Shown here in pieces: positions 50,287 to 58,042 of a stretch of 64,000 bases of DNA (the first letter of the stretch is position 1; each line of letters begins with the position of its first letter). The translations under genes and the position numbers were made by a program. The notes below the pieces were generated by a model. It ran no database searches. It was given only the letters and a program-made list of their open reading frames with translations, and was not told the DNA's origin. The DNA is from Lacrimispora defluvii (GTDB lineage Bacteria; Bacillota; Clostridia; Lachnospirales; Lachnospiraceae), in assembly GCA_013036995.1 (NCBI GenBank), contig JAAOXG010000039.1:62001-126000 (forward strand). Reading direction: 5' to 3'.

Positions 50287-51134
50287 TAATAATTTGTTAT
50301 AAGTACTTCAACCGTAACTGCATCCCGTTCTTTAAACTGATAATTACAGTTGGAGTAGGTTTTATCAATATAATGAATCTGATATTTCTGGCTCCATTCA
50401 ATCAAAAGTTCATTGGAAAGCCCCTTATGATAAAATACATTTGACAAAGCAAACCGGATTCCAGTCTGATTCAGTTTATCAAGCAGCTCAAGCAGCTCCC
50501 CTTCTTCCTTTTCCTTCCAGTCTTTAAAACCCCGGTTACCATCGTTATAATTCCCGGTTGAAATCAGATAGGGAGGATCGCAGTAAACCAAATCCTCCGG
50601 TCCAAGCTTTAAATAATCCAGTTCTGTAAAGTCCTTGTTGGTGAACTGGATATTTTTCTGTTGAAGCGCCTGGCAAAACCGGGTTAAATTCTTTTCAATA
50701 TTGCTGTTAAAAGAACTCCGGTTTCTCCCAAAAGGAGAATTGAATTCATGGCTGTTATTAAACCGGATCTGGTGATTAAACGCATAGCAGGTCAGAACAA
50801 AGAGCTTTGTTAAATCGCCGGTTTTGTTGTAATCTGACCGAAGCGCATAGTATCCGTCTTTATTCTGCTGGGTCAGCTGGTAGGTGTTAATGATTTCCCG
50901 GATCCGCTCCAGCAGCCTGTTGATATCCGTAGCCTGAAACATCTGAAACAACTCAATCAAATAATGAATCTGATCATTGCAGATAATTGTCTCAGCCTCT
51001 ACATTAATTCCTACATTAAACCCGCCGGCAAATACATCCACAAACGTCCGGATATTGGCTGGAAACGCCTGAAAAACAGAGTCCAGAATCTTAAACTTTC
51101 CTCCTGTATAGTTCAGAGGACTTTTTATGTACAT
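50286..51134 (-). CDS. D12-class N6-adenine DNA methyltransferase
   Basis: This 282-residue protein has the MethyltransfD12 layout: PLNYTGGKFKIL (motif X/I entry), VDVFAGGFNVGIN (SAM-binding loop), ICNDQIHYLIELFQM, LTCYAFNHQIRFNN and the catalytic DPPY in EDLVYCDPPYLIS. It should methylate adenine in a short site such as GATC; the exact site is not visible. Its start overlaps the end of the second methyltransferase gene by 10 bases. No endonuclease gene is adjacent. Confidence 0.92.
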   Translation of the reverse strand: MYIKSPLNYTGGKFKILDSVFQAFPANIRTFVDVFAGGFNVGINVEAETIICNDQIHYLIELFQMFQATDINRLLERIREIINTYQLTQQNKDGYYALRSDYNKTGDLTKLFVLTCYAFNHQIRFNNSHEFNSPFGRNRSSFNSNIEKNLTRFCQALQQKNIQFTNKDFTELDYLKLGPEDLVYCDPPYLISTGNYNDGNRGFKDWKEKEEGELLELLDKLNQTGIRFALSNVFYHKGLSNELLIEWSQKYQIHYIDKTYSNCNYQFKERDAVTVEVLITNY

Positions 51135-52177
51135 GGCGGCACCTGCTTTTCTATGTAAATCAAAAGCTCCTTTAAACGTTCCGTTTCTTTCACCTTACGG
51201 CTCTTGTATCTTCGGTAAGGGATCTCATACACATGGTAGGTCTCTGGCTTCCCGTATTTTTTCATAACTGCTTCTATCTCTTCCATCGACATCAGCCCAT
51301 CTGTACTGTAGCTCAGTATGATATGGCGGTACCTGGCATTGGAAATCAGCTCTTCAAAGGCAGGAACTGCCTTGTTTTTCATACAGAACTCAGATTTCTG
51401 TCCTTCCGCTTCCGGTCTTTGCCCGGTGACTCCCCTTACGCTCGGATAATCATATCTGGCAGCGGTTTCCAAGACATGATAATTTGAAAAATACTGTCTG
51501 GAATTGTAAGGAGGATCAATATAGAGAATATCGCCTTCCAGTCTTTTTAATAAATCCGAACCATTTTCATTGTAGCAATGGTTTTCTTTTCCGTTATGAG
51601 TCACTGGCAGACGGTATAGTTCATAATGCTTATAACTTCTTCTCTCCCATGATTTATGAAACGCACCATAGGTTCCAGATGTATTGGAAACAAAAGGGAT
51701 TCCCTCTACAATACAGGCTACCAGATAAAAATACTCCTCTTCACTTAACAAACCGGCAGCTTTCCAGTCCTCTACTGTACAGCGTGCAAAGTCAATGCGA
51801 AGGGCGTTGTCATCATTTAAATACATCCGGCCGCCAACAGGCGCATATGTATTCTGGAAAAAGCGCCGTTCCACCGGCAGTTCTTCCATCTCTTTTTTCT
51901 GTATCCCGTTAAAATAATCCAGGGGATCTTCAATCCCTGTTTCTGACTGCAAACGGGTAAACTCCGGCATCTGGTCGTTCTCAACGGTTGCCCGCTGAAG
52001 CACATAAGAAAAATACAGCAGGTCATTGGAACAGACCTGATACCACTGTTTAAAATATCTGGCAACCGCAGCGGTTCCAGAAAATATATCACAAAAGCTC
52101 TTCGCTTCCGGCACCTTTTCATCTATTACATACTTAATCTGGTCCAGCAGCAGTGTCTTGCTTCCAATAAATCTCAT
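51125..52177 (-). CDS. Second D12-class N6-adenine DNA methyltransferase
   Basis: This 350-residue protein begins MRFIGSKTLLLDQIKYVI, has a SAM-binding loop SFCDIFSGTAAVARYF and a catalytic DPPY in DILYIDPPYNSRQYFSNYHVLETAA. This variant of D12 enzymes (SRQY after DPPY) is typical of a subgroup that recognises non-GATC sites or one half of an asymmetric site. It overlaps the following methyltransferase gene by 10 bases, so the two are co-translated. Regular restriction partners are missing on both sides. Confidence 0.9.
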   Translation of the reverse strand: MRFIGSKTLLLDQIKYVIDEKVPEAKSFCDIFSGTAAVARYFKQWYQVCSNDLLYFSYVLQRATVENDQMPEFTRLQSETGIEDPLDYFNGIQKKEMEELPVERRFFQNTYAPVGGRMYLNDDNALRIDFARCTVEDWKAAGLLSEEEYFYLVACIVEGIPFVSNTSGTYGAFHKSWERRSYKHYELYRLPVTHNGKENHCYNENGSDLLKRLEGDILYIDPPYNSRQYFSNYHVLETAARYDYPSVRGVTGQRPEAEGQKSEFCMKNKAVPAFEELISNARYRHIILSYSTDGLMSMEEIEAVMKKYGKPETYHVYEIPYRRYKSRKVKETERLKELLIYIEKQVPPCT

Positions 52178-52287
52178 TCTTTTCTTGCTCCCATTTCATT
52201 TTACCTGCCTATCATTATAATGTAAAACTACAAAAAACACAAGAAAAGATACGCCTGTCAGCTGCTGCTTTCTAAAGACATCTTTAT

Positions 52288-53253
52288 TTACTTACGCATC
52301 CGTTTAAATTGGTACATTTTTTCATCTGCCATCTTTATAGCAGTCTCAGGTAACAGATTCATTTCTTTTTTAATACAAACAATTCCATAACTGACAGACA
52401 TGGAATAACCGGCCACATTTGCGGCCAGATTCTGATTAACTGCAGCTAACCGTTTCCCAGCCTCTTCTTCTGTTAAGCCACGGTAGAGAATTACAAATTC
52501 ATCTCCGCCAAAGCGGCATATAAAATCCCCCTGATTGGCAGATTCTTTTAATTCCTGTGAGACACATGTTAAATACTGATCTCCATTTAAATGTCCAAAT
52601 TGGTCATTGATTGTTTTTAATCCATCCAGGTCAATCATACACAAGGCAAATAAAGGCTCCGCATTCATATACTCCTCAATGGTGCTGATACAGCACCTCC
52701 GGTTATTAAGCCCGGTCAGTTCATCTTTATATGCCATTACTTCAAGATAAGCCTCTGTTTCTTTCTGAAATGTTACATCAGTAATTAAATGAATGACTGC
52801 TCTCGTATCTTCCCATTGAACCCAGTGGGATTCCACCTGAAAGTATTTATTCTGTTTACACTGATACTCAAATTTCTGTTTGTCTTCTATTTTACCTGGT
52901 GTCTGAAGCCGGTCCATCAATCCACATGCCTCTCCACAGATAAACTGTCCAGTTTCCTCATTATAAAACCGATTTTTAACAAGATTATTGGTATAAAGGA
53001 TTTTACCTGTCTGTTCCTCTGTTACAACAACCCAATCCTTCAGACTGTTAATGATCGTCAGAAGCAGAGAATTAAAACCCCTGCTTCTGGTTATCAGCTG
53101 GTTCATTTTCAACATGTACCTGGAAAGATAAGAAATGGTTTCCTGAAGTTCCTTATAAACCGGAGTATTGCCCTCCAGCTGTCCCGTTACAGGTTTGTTT
53201 GTAATAATACTCTGAATCTGCCCAAGAAGAACATGAGCATCTTTTTCCGTCAT
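52288..53253 (-). CDS. PAS-GGDEF diguanylate cyclase
   Basis: This 321-residue protein has a helical N-terminus, a PAS-like region (LKDWVVVTEEQTGKILYTNNLVKNRFY to about 160) and a GGDEF domain (about 165-320). The active-site GGDEF is at residues 249-253 (FICRFGGDEFVILY), so it should make c-di-GMP from GTP. The inhibitory RxxD site before it reads NQGD, so product inhibition is probably lost. No transmembrane segment is seen; signals are cytosolic. It is followed upstream by a chemoreceptor remnant on the same strand. Confidence 0.9.
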   Translation of the reverse strand: MTEKDAHVLLGQIQSIITNKPVTGQLEGNTPVYKELQETISYLSRYMLKMNQLITRSRGFNSLLLTIINSLKDWVVVTEEQTGKILYTNNLVKNRFYNEETGQFICGEACGLMDRLQTPGKIEDKQKFEYQCKQNKYFQVESHWVQWEDTRAVIHLITDVTFQKETEAYLEVMAYKDELTGLNNRRCCISTIEEYMNAEPLFALCMIDLDGLKTINDQFGHLNGDQYLTCVSQELKESANQGDFICRFGGDEFVILYRGLTEEEAGKRLAAVNQNLAANVAGYSMSVSYGIVCIKKEMNLLPETAIKMADEKMYQFKRMRK

Positions 53254-53268
53254 TTACTACACCTTCAA

Positions 53269-53499
53269 TCATGAGTTGACACTTGTTTTCAATTTAAACT
53301 GGCTCATCAGGCTCAACATTACCTCCGCCTGACTGTTTAACCTCTCACTTGCTACAGCACTTTCCTCTGATGCCGCGGAATTCGTCTGAACAATTAAGGA
53401 AATCTGATCCATTCCCCCAAAATCACACTTGGTTTCATCCTTTTGACCTGTAAATTCCGAACCGTAATTTAAAGCCTTCTTCCTCGAAGTTCTTTTCAT
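53269..53499 (-). pseudogene. Methyl-accepting chemotaxis protein remnant (C-terminal tip)
   Basis: From about residue 30 (ATG 53412) the frame reads [42 protein letters not shown], the standard last helix of chemoreceptors; compare [22 protein letters not shown] in the intact receptor at 60331. The first 29 residues are unrelated and the sensor, HAMP and signalling hairpin are missing. It is therefore a 3' remnant of a chemoreceptor gene. The break lies near 53420-53500, next to the recombination-like sites and serine recombinase. Confidence 0.8.
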
Positions 53500-53601
53500 A
53501 GTTTTGTACCGGATATATACCGGTCCCCCCTTTCTTTGTTACTTAATATCGTTATAACCGTCTTATTTTCGGTTAATATAACCGTTGCACCATGAATTTT
53601 G

Positions 53602-53759
53602 TTGTCAAAAAGGTGTACCTTTCTATATCGACACCCAAAATCACCTTTCTGCTATATTTTTGTTGAAATATGTCGAAGTTTTTATTATAATATATTATGG
53701 TTAATTATACTAATTTAACAAGCATAAAGTATTGCCGAAAAGGTACACCTTTTTGACAA
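53602..53759. repeat. Perfect 21-bp inverted repeat pair (candidate recombinase sites)
   Basis: The 21 bases at 53602-53622 (TTGTCAAAAAGG...TACCTTT) are the exact reverse complement of 53739-53759. Each core contains the near-palindrome AAAGGT-ACACCTTT. The pair encloses 116 bp with a consensus promoter, plus a further half-site-like CACCTTTCT at 53643-53651. The right copy is itself a 28-bp imperfect dyad (TTGCCGAAAAGG/CCTTTTTGACAA), as crossover sites of serine recombinases usually are. Confidence 0.85.
53663..53691 (+). promoter_or_regulatory. Consensus promoter between the inverted sites
   Basis: TTGAAA and TATAAT are separated by exactly 17 bases. In the orientation seen it points to the serine recombinase gene. 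If the segment between the 21-bp sites were inverted it would point to the chemoreceptor remnant and the GGDEF gene. Confidence 0.85.
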
Positions 53760-53773
53760 TACTTTATGCTTGT
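53718..53773. repeat. 56-bp near-perfect palindrome in recombinase leader
   Basis: AAGCATAAAGTATTG (53720-53734) and CAATACTTTATGCTT (53757-53771) are perfect complements. The inner AAAAGGT/ACCTTTT part continues the pairing with few mismatches. It includes the right 21-bp site. Located in the recombinase 5' leader it may act as a hairpin attenuator as well as a recombination or operator site. Confidence 0.8.
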
Positions 53774-53831
53774 CTTATTTTAAAATCTACTCTTTCTGCC
53801 ATAATAGAAAAGACAGGAGGTCAATTAATAT

Positions 53832-54446
53832 ATGAATAATTTCTATGGTTACGTCAGAGTATCTACGCTTGATCAGAACGTTGAACGGCAGCTGGTAGAG
53901 TTGATTAAATGGGGAGTTTTAGAGAAAAATATTTACTGTGATAAATTGTCGGGAAAAGATTTTAACCGGCCACAGTACCAGAAATTAAAGCGCAAATTGA
54001 AAGAGGGCGATGTACTGGTAGTGAAAAGTCTGGACCGCCTTGGAAGAAATTATGAAGACATTCAGAAAGAATGGAGAGATATTGTTAAAATCACAAAAGC
54101 AGACATCGTGATTATTGACATGCCAATTCTTGATACACGGACCAATAAGGATTTAATAGGGACTCTGATCTCTGATATTGTCTTACAGCTGCTCTCTTAT
54201 GTAGCCCAGGCGGAAAGAGAAAATATCAGGCAAAGACAGGCAGAAGGAATTGCCATAGCAAAAGCACAGGGTAAGCATCTTGGGAGATATCCCTCCCCCC
54301 TTCCGGATGAATTTTTTCCTGTATATGAAAAATGGCTGAACCGGGAGTACTCTTTACGGTCCGCCAGCAAAGAGCTTGGAATTACCATCAGTCAGTTCCG
54401 TACCATGATAAAAAAGCATGAAAAAGGATTGGATAACCTGACTTGA
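53832..54446 (+). CDS. Serine recombinase (resolvase/invertase family)
   Basis: This 204-residue protein has the resolvase catalytic domain: FYGYVRVSTLDQNVERQ with nucleophile Ser11, then GDVLVVKSLDRLGRNYEDI with the conserved Arg pair and QLLSYVAQAERENIRQRQAEGIAIAKAQGKHLGR along the E-helix. A C-terminal Hin-like helix-turn-helix follows (EWLNREYSLRSASKELGITISQFRTMIKK type). Size fits small invertases and resolvases, not large integrases. AGGAGGTCAATTAATAT precedes the ATG. There is no transposase nearby; the inverted 21-bp sites upstream are its likely targets. Confidence 0.93.
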   Translation: MNNFYGYVRVSTLDQNVERQLVELIKWGVLEKNIYCDKLSGKDFNRPQYQKLKRKLKEGDVLVVKSLDRLGRNYEDIQKEWRDIVKITKADIVIIDMPILDTRTNKDLIGTLISDIVLQLLSYVAQAERENIRQRQAEGIAIAKAQGKHLGRYPSPLPDEFFPVYEKWLNREYSLRSASKELGITISQFRTMIKKHEKGLDNLT

Positions 54447-54472
54447 AAATACAGGCCTGTTTGTGTTACAAT
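54443..54472 (+). promoter_or_regulatory. Promoter of the metalloregulator gene with dyad in the spacer
   Basis: TTGAAA and TACAAT are 18 bases apart, and the spacer contains the perfect palindrome ACAGGCCTGT. The transcript would start about 30 bases before the conserved coding region. Confidence 0.5.
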
Positions 54473-54492
54473 AAACAGATACAAAAAGAACA

Positions 54493-54885
54493 TTGAAAGA
54501 AGGTGCTGTTACGAAAATACAGGAATCTGCTGAAAATTATCTGGAAGCAATTTTAATGCTGCATAAACGCAACGGATATGTACGCTCAATTGATATAGCC
54601 GGTGAGTTGGAATTTTCCAAACCCAGCGTCAGTGTGGCAATGAAGAATCTTCGCGAAAATGGTTTTATTGATATGGATGAAAATGGACATATAACGCTGT
54701 TGGAAAAGGGTCAGGAAATCGCAGAGCGGATGTACGAGCGCCACACCTTCCTTTCGGACTGGCTTATGGCTCTGGGCGTGGAGCGTAAGATCGCATTAGA
54801 GGATGCATGCCGGATTGAACATGTGATCAGTGCAGAAAGTTTTGCAGCAATTAAAGCCTTTGTAAACGGCAAACAAAAAGATTAA
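54493..54885 (+). CDS. DtxR/MntR-family metal-dependent regulator
   Basis: This protein of about 124-130 residues has the DtxR winged helix (TKIQESAENYLEAILMLHKRNGYVRSIDIAGELEFSKPSVSVAMKNLRENGFIDMDENGHITLLEKG). A dimerisation helix with metal ligands follows (RHTFLSDWLMALGVERKIALEDACRIEHVISAESF). There is no SH3-like third domain, as usual for MntR-type members. The start is unclear. TTG 54493 has no ribosome site, whereas GAAGGTG lies five bases before an ACG at 54511, where homologues begin. It is convergent with the P-type ATPase gene. Confidence 0.88.
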   Translation: MKEGAVTKIQESAENYLEAILMLHKRNGYVRSIDIAGELEFSKPSVSVAMKNLRENGFIDMDENGHITLLEKGQEIAERMYERHTFLSDWLMALGVERKIALEDACRIEHVISAESFAAIKAFVNGKQKD

Positions 54886-54890
54886 CAGAT

Positions 54891-54937
54891 AAGCAGCATT
54901 GAAAAGCCCGGCTTTCCAATGCTGCTTATTTATTTTG
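54891..54937. terminator. Bidirectional terminator
   Basis: AAGCAGCATTG and CAATGCTGCTT enclose an inner AAAGCC/GGCTTT stem, followed by TATTTATTTT on the plus strand. It separates the convergent regulator and P-type ATPase genes. Confidence 0.9.
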
Positions 54938-56798
54938 CACTCCATTTCAGAAGAAACGCTGAGTTAATAATTACTGCCAGAGACCCCGCATTATGTACCA
55001 GTGCGCCTGCCACGGGATTTAATATCCCGGTTACCGCCAGTATAATAGCCGTAACGTTTAAGAACATGGAAAAGAACAGATTATAATGTATGGTATTCAT
55101 CATCTTCTTTGACAGAGCAAGAAGATGGGGGATTTCTTTTATATCATCGCTCACCAGGGCAATGTCCGCGGCTTCCACTGCTATATCACTGCCGATCCCG
55201 CCCATGGCTATTCCAACAAAAGCACGTTTTAAAGCCGGGGCATCATTGATACCATCACCGATCATGCAAACCCGTTTCTTTTCCTCCTCATAGGTATTTA
55301 CCCAATTGAGTTTATCTTCAGGCAGACACTCTGCATGAATCTCCATAATGCCAAGCTGACCGGCAATATGCATGGCTGCGCTTTTATGATCCCCTGTAAG
55401 CAGCACAGGTTCCGAACCAATTTCTTTAATCCGTCCAATTACCTCACCTGCCTCCTTTCTGATGGTGTCCGATAATGCAAGAAAACCAGCAGGAATATTG
55501 CCTTCCGAAAGATAGATAACCGTACAGCCCTGATTAAGATAAAATTCTGCTTCTCTTTTATGCCATTCTTCCAGCAGGATTCCGTTTTCAGACAAAAGCT
55601 CCGGAGTACCAGCCAGAATTTTCTTCCCCTTAACAACAGTCTTAGCACCCCGTCCGGGAATCATCTCAAATTCATCTGCGGGCATTACCTCCTTTTTCTT
55701 TTGCTCTTTTAATGAGCGGACTACGGCCTTCCCCAGCGGATGTTCCGAGCGGGATTCTGCCGCTGCTGCCAACTCAAATATTTCCTCTTCCCCATACTCT
55801 TTTGTTAAACTGACGACAGACACCACCTGGGGAGTCCCATAGGTTAGAGTACCAGTCTTGTCAAAGGTCAGTTTCCTGACTGCAGACAAACGTTCCAGTG
55901 CATCCCCTTCCCGGACCAGAAAGCCGTGCTTTGTAGCATTGCCAATTGCCGCCATAATAGCTGTTGGGGTAGCCAGAACAAGTGCGCAGGGACAAAAGAC
56001 AACCAGTATGGTGACAGCTCGCATTGGCTCTCCTGTAAAAAACCAGGTCAGCACGGCTGCTGCCAGAGCAATCACCACAATCCACGTTGCCCATCGGTCT
56101 GCAACGCCCACTATTTTAGCCTTTCGTGCATCTGCAGACTGAACCAGACGTATCATTCTCTGTATGGAGCTGTCCTCTCCTACCCTGGTTGCCTCCATAT
56201 CAAAAGAACCGAACTGATTGACTGTGCCACTGGAAACTTCATCTCCCGGTCCTTTGTCCACAGGAAGGGATTCCCCCGTCATAACAGCCTGATTTACAGA
56301 GGTTCTTCCAGTTGTGATGACTCCGTCTGCAGGAACCGTCTCTCCCGGTAATACTCGAAGAAGATCTCCCTTTAATACCTCTTCTGCCGGAATAATTGTC
56401 TCCATCGCCCCTTTCAGCCTCCTGGCTGTGCGGGGAGTTAAATGAACCAGTTTTTCAATACCGTCTCTTGCTCTTTTTACTGTAAAAGCTTCAAGAAATG
56501 CCCCCAGCTGCATAATGAAAGCAATTTCTCCCGCAGCAAATATCTCCCCTGTTATGACAGAAGCAATCAGTGCAATGGACACCAGCACATCTGCTTTTAT
56601 ATCAAATTCGAAAATTAAACCAATTACTGCCTCCAGAATAATTGGAATGCCGCAAAGAAGAACTGCAATCCAGGCTGCATCAAAGGGCATTGGTGCCAAA
56701 TCAAAAAAGCTGATAATAAGGGCAATCACAGAAACTGCCAGATTCCCTTTTTCTTTCAAGGGCCCACCCCACTCTAAAAATTTATTAATACGATTCAT
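54930..56798 (-). CDS. Heavy-metal P1B-type ATPase without N-terminal metal-binding domain
   Basis: This 622-residue membrane pump exports a soft metal ion. Motifs are TGES (174-177), the metal-binding CPC (269-271), DKTGTLT (313-319), HP in SEHPLGKA (353-354) and GDGINDAPAL. There are about eight membrane helices. The usual HMA/GMTCxxC domain at the N-terminus is missing. The last helix (HNAGSLAVIINSAFLL) differs from typical CopA, so zinc, cadmium or another metal is possible. Operators in its promoter match the CsoR-family gene at 58961. Confidence 0.92.
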   Translation of the reverse strand: MNRINKFLEWGGPLKEKGNLAVSVIALIISFFDLAPMPFDAAWIAVLLCGIPIILEAVIGLIFEFDIKADVLVSIALIASVITGEIFAAGEIAFIMQLGAFLEAFTVKRARDGIEKLVHLTPRTARRLKGAMETIIPAEEVLKGDLLRVLPGETVPADGVITTGRTSVNQAVMTGESLPVDKGPGDEVSSGTVNQFGSFDMEATRVGEDSSIQRMIRLVQSADARKAKIVGVADRWATWIVVIALAAAVLTWFFTGEPMRAVTILVVFCPCALVLATPTAIMAAIGNATKHGFLVREGDALERLSAVRKLTFDKTGTLTYGTPQVVSVVSLTKEYGEEEIFELAAAAESRSEHPLGKAVVRSLKEQKKKEVMPADEFEMIPGRGAKTVVKGKKILAGTPELLSENGILLEEWHKREAEFYLNQGCTVIYLSEGNIPAGFLALSDTIRKEAGEVIGRIKEIGSEPVLLTGDHKSAAMHIAGQLGIMEIHAECLPEDKLNWVNTYEEEKKRVCMIGDGINDAPALKRAFVGIAMGGIGSDIAVEAADIALVSDDIKEIPHLLALSKKMMNTIHYNLFFSMFLNVTAIILAVTGILNPVAGALVHNAGSLAVIINSAFLLKWSAK

Positions 56799-56815
56799 GA
56801 TCCGCCTTCCCTTTT

Positions 56816-56878
56816 ATACCTATAGGGGTATGTGTACCAAACATAACCAAATATACCCCTATAGGTATCAATTGTCAA
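56816..56878 (-). promoter_or_regulatory. P-type ATPase promoter with two CsoR-type operators
   Basis: On the minus strand TTGACA (56878-56873) and TATATT (56855-56850) are 17 bases apart. ATACCCCTATAGGTAT (56853-56868) lies within the promoter and its exact reverse complement at 56816-56831 lies downstream. Such TACCCC...GGGGTA-type dyads are usual CsoR/RcnR-family sites. A close relative precedes the csoR-like gene. Confidence 0.88.
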
Positions 56879-57051
56879 GCAGAAACATGCATTTTTACTC
56901 AGATTGAAAAAAATACATATTCTGATATACTGTACTATAGCTGCATATGACACCGCTCCGCACAAAATGTCAGGCGGTTAAGTCCGTTTTCCCGTATCAT
57001 TGTAACTGTAAACTGTAACGGATTATTGAAAAAAGAAAGCGGGAAAATGTC

Positions 57052-58023
57052 ATGAACCATGGTATTATTGGGTTAGAAAATATAATTGCAGCAGATTACG
57101 ATAATATAGCTGGTATCGTTGTACAAAAAAAGGGGGAAGTCGTCTATGAACGCTATTTTGACGGCTATACCTCAGTGGATGCTGTTCACGTAATGTCGGT
57201 AACCAAAAGCATCGTGGCGGCGCTGATTGGTATTGCAATTGATCAGGGTTATATTAAAAGCCCCGATCAGAAAGTTCTGGATTTTTTCCCGGCTTACAGG
57301 CTTAAGCGCGGGGAACAGACCATAAAGCAGGTCACCATAAAAAATATGCTTACCATGACTGCGCCATACAAATATAAGTCGGAACCTTATACAAAGGTTT
57401 ATTCCAGTGATGACTGGACTAAATCTGCTCTGGATTTATTGGGAGGTAAATCTGGTATAACCGGCGAATTTAAGTATTCCACCGTTGGTACACAGATTTT
57501 ATCCGGAATCTTAGTAAATTCCACAGGCAGATCCGTACTTGATTTTGCAGCAGAAAATCTGTTTACACCACTGGGCATAACAATTCCCGGTAATACGGCA
57601 ATCAGAAATAAAGAGGAGCATCTTGCCTTTCTATACAGCAGATCTGTAAACGGCTGGGTGGTGGATCCAAAGGGTGTGAACACAGCCGGATGGGGACTTT
57701 GCCTTACTCCACGGGATATGGCAAAAATCGGACAGCTTTATTTAAACGGCGGCAGCTATGAAGGCAGGGAAATTCTATCACGGAAATGGATTGAAGAATG
57801 CACAAAAGTAAGGAACCGTTGGGGAGATTTTTTATATGGCTATTTATGGTGGATTACAGACAGTGAGGGAGACCGTTGTTATGCGGCGATTGGTGATAGC
57901 GGAAACTTCATATATGTCAATCCTGAAAAAAGAATTGTTGTAGCGATTGCGTCCCGGTTTGTACCAAATTTCAAAATACAGACAACACTGATTACCAGAG
58001 ATATCATTCCACTATTTGAATAA
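57052..58023 (+). CDS. Beta-lactamase-family serine hydrolase
   Basis: This 323-residue protein has the SxxK in VMSVTKSIVAALIGIAIDQGYIKSPDQKVLDFFP (about residue 50) and the YxN-like YSTVGTQILSGILVNSTG. GWGLCLTPRDMAKIGQLYLNGGSYEGREILSRKWIEE near the end is typical of class C-like hydrolases. No signal peptide is present, so it is cytoplasmic, perhaps an esterase or D-amino peptidase. It overlaps the following AraC-type gene region slightly, so both may form an operon. Confidence 0.87.
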   Translation: MNHGIIGLENIIAADYDNIAGIVVQKKGEVVYERYFDGYTSVDAVHVMSVTKSIVAALIGIAIDQGYIKSPDQKVLDFFPAYRLKRGEQTIKQVTIKNMLTMTAPYKYKSEPYTKVYSSDDWTKSALDLLGGKSGITGEFKYSTVGTQILSGILVNSTGRSVLDFAAENLFTPLGITIPGNTAIRNKEEHLAFLYSRSVNGWVVDPKGVNTAGWGLCLTPRDMAKIGQLYLNGGSYEGREILSRKWIEECTKVRNRWGDFLYGYLWWITDSEGDRCYAAIGDSGNFIYVNPEKRIVVAIASRFVPNFKIQTTLITRDIIPLFE

Positions 58024-58042
58024 AAAAAGGGGAGAATCAAAG

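Noticed and set aside
50286-52287. Complete type II restriction system
   Set aside because: Two methyltransferases are present but no endonuclease frame is found on either strand around them.
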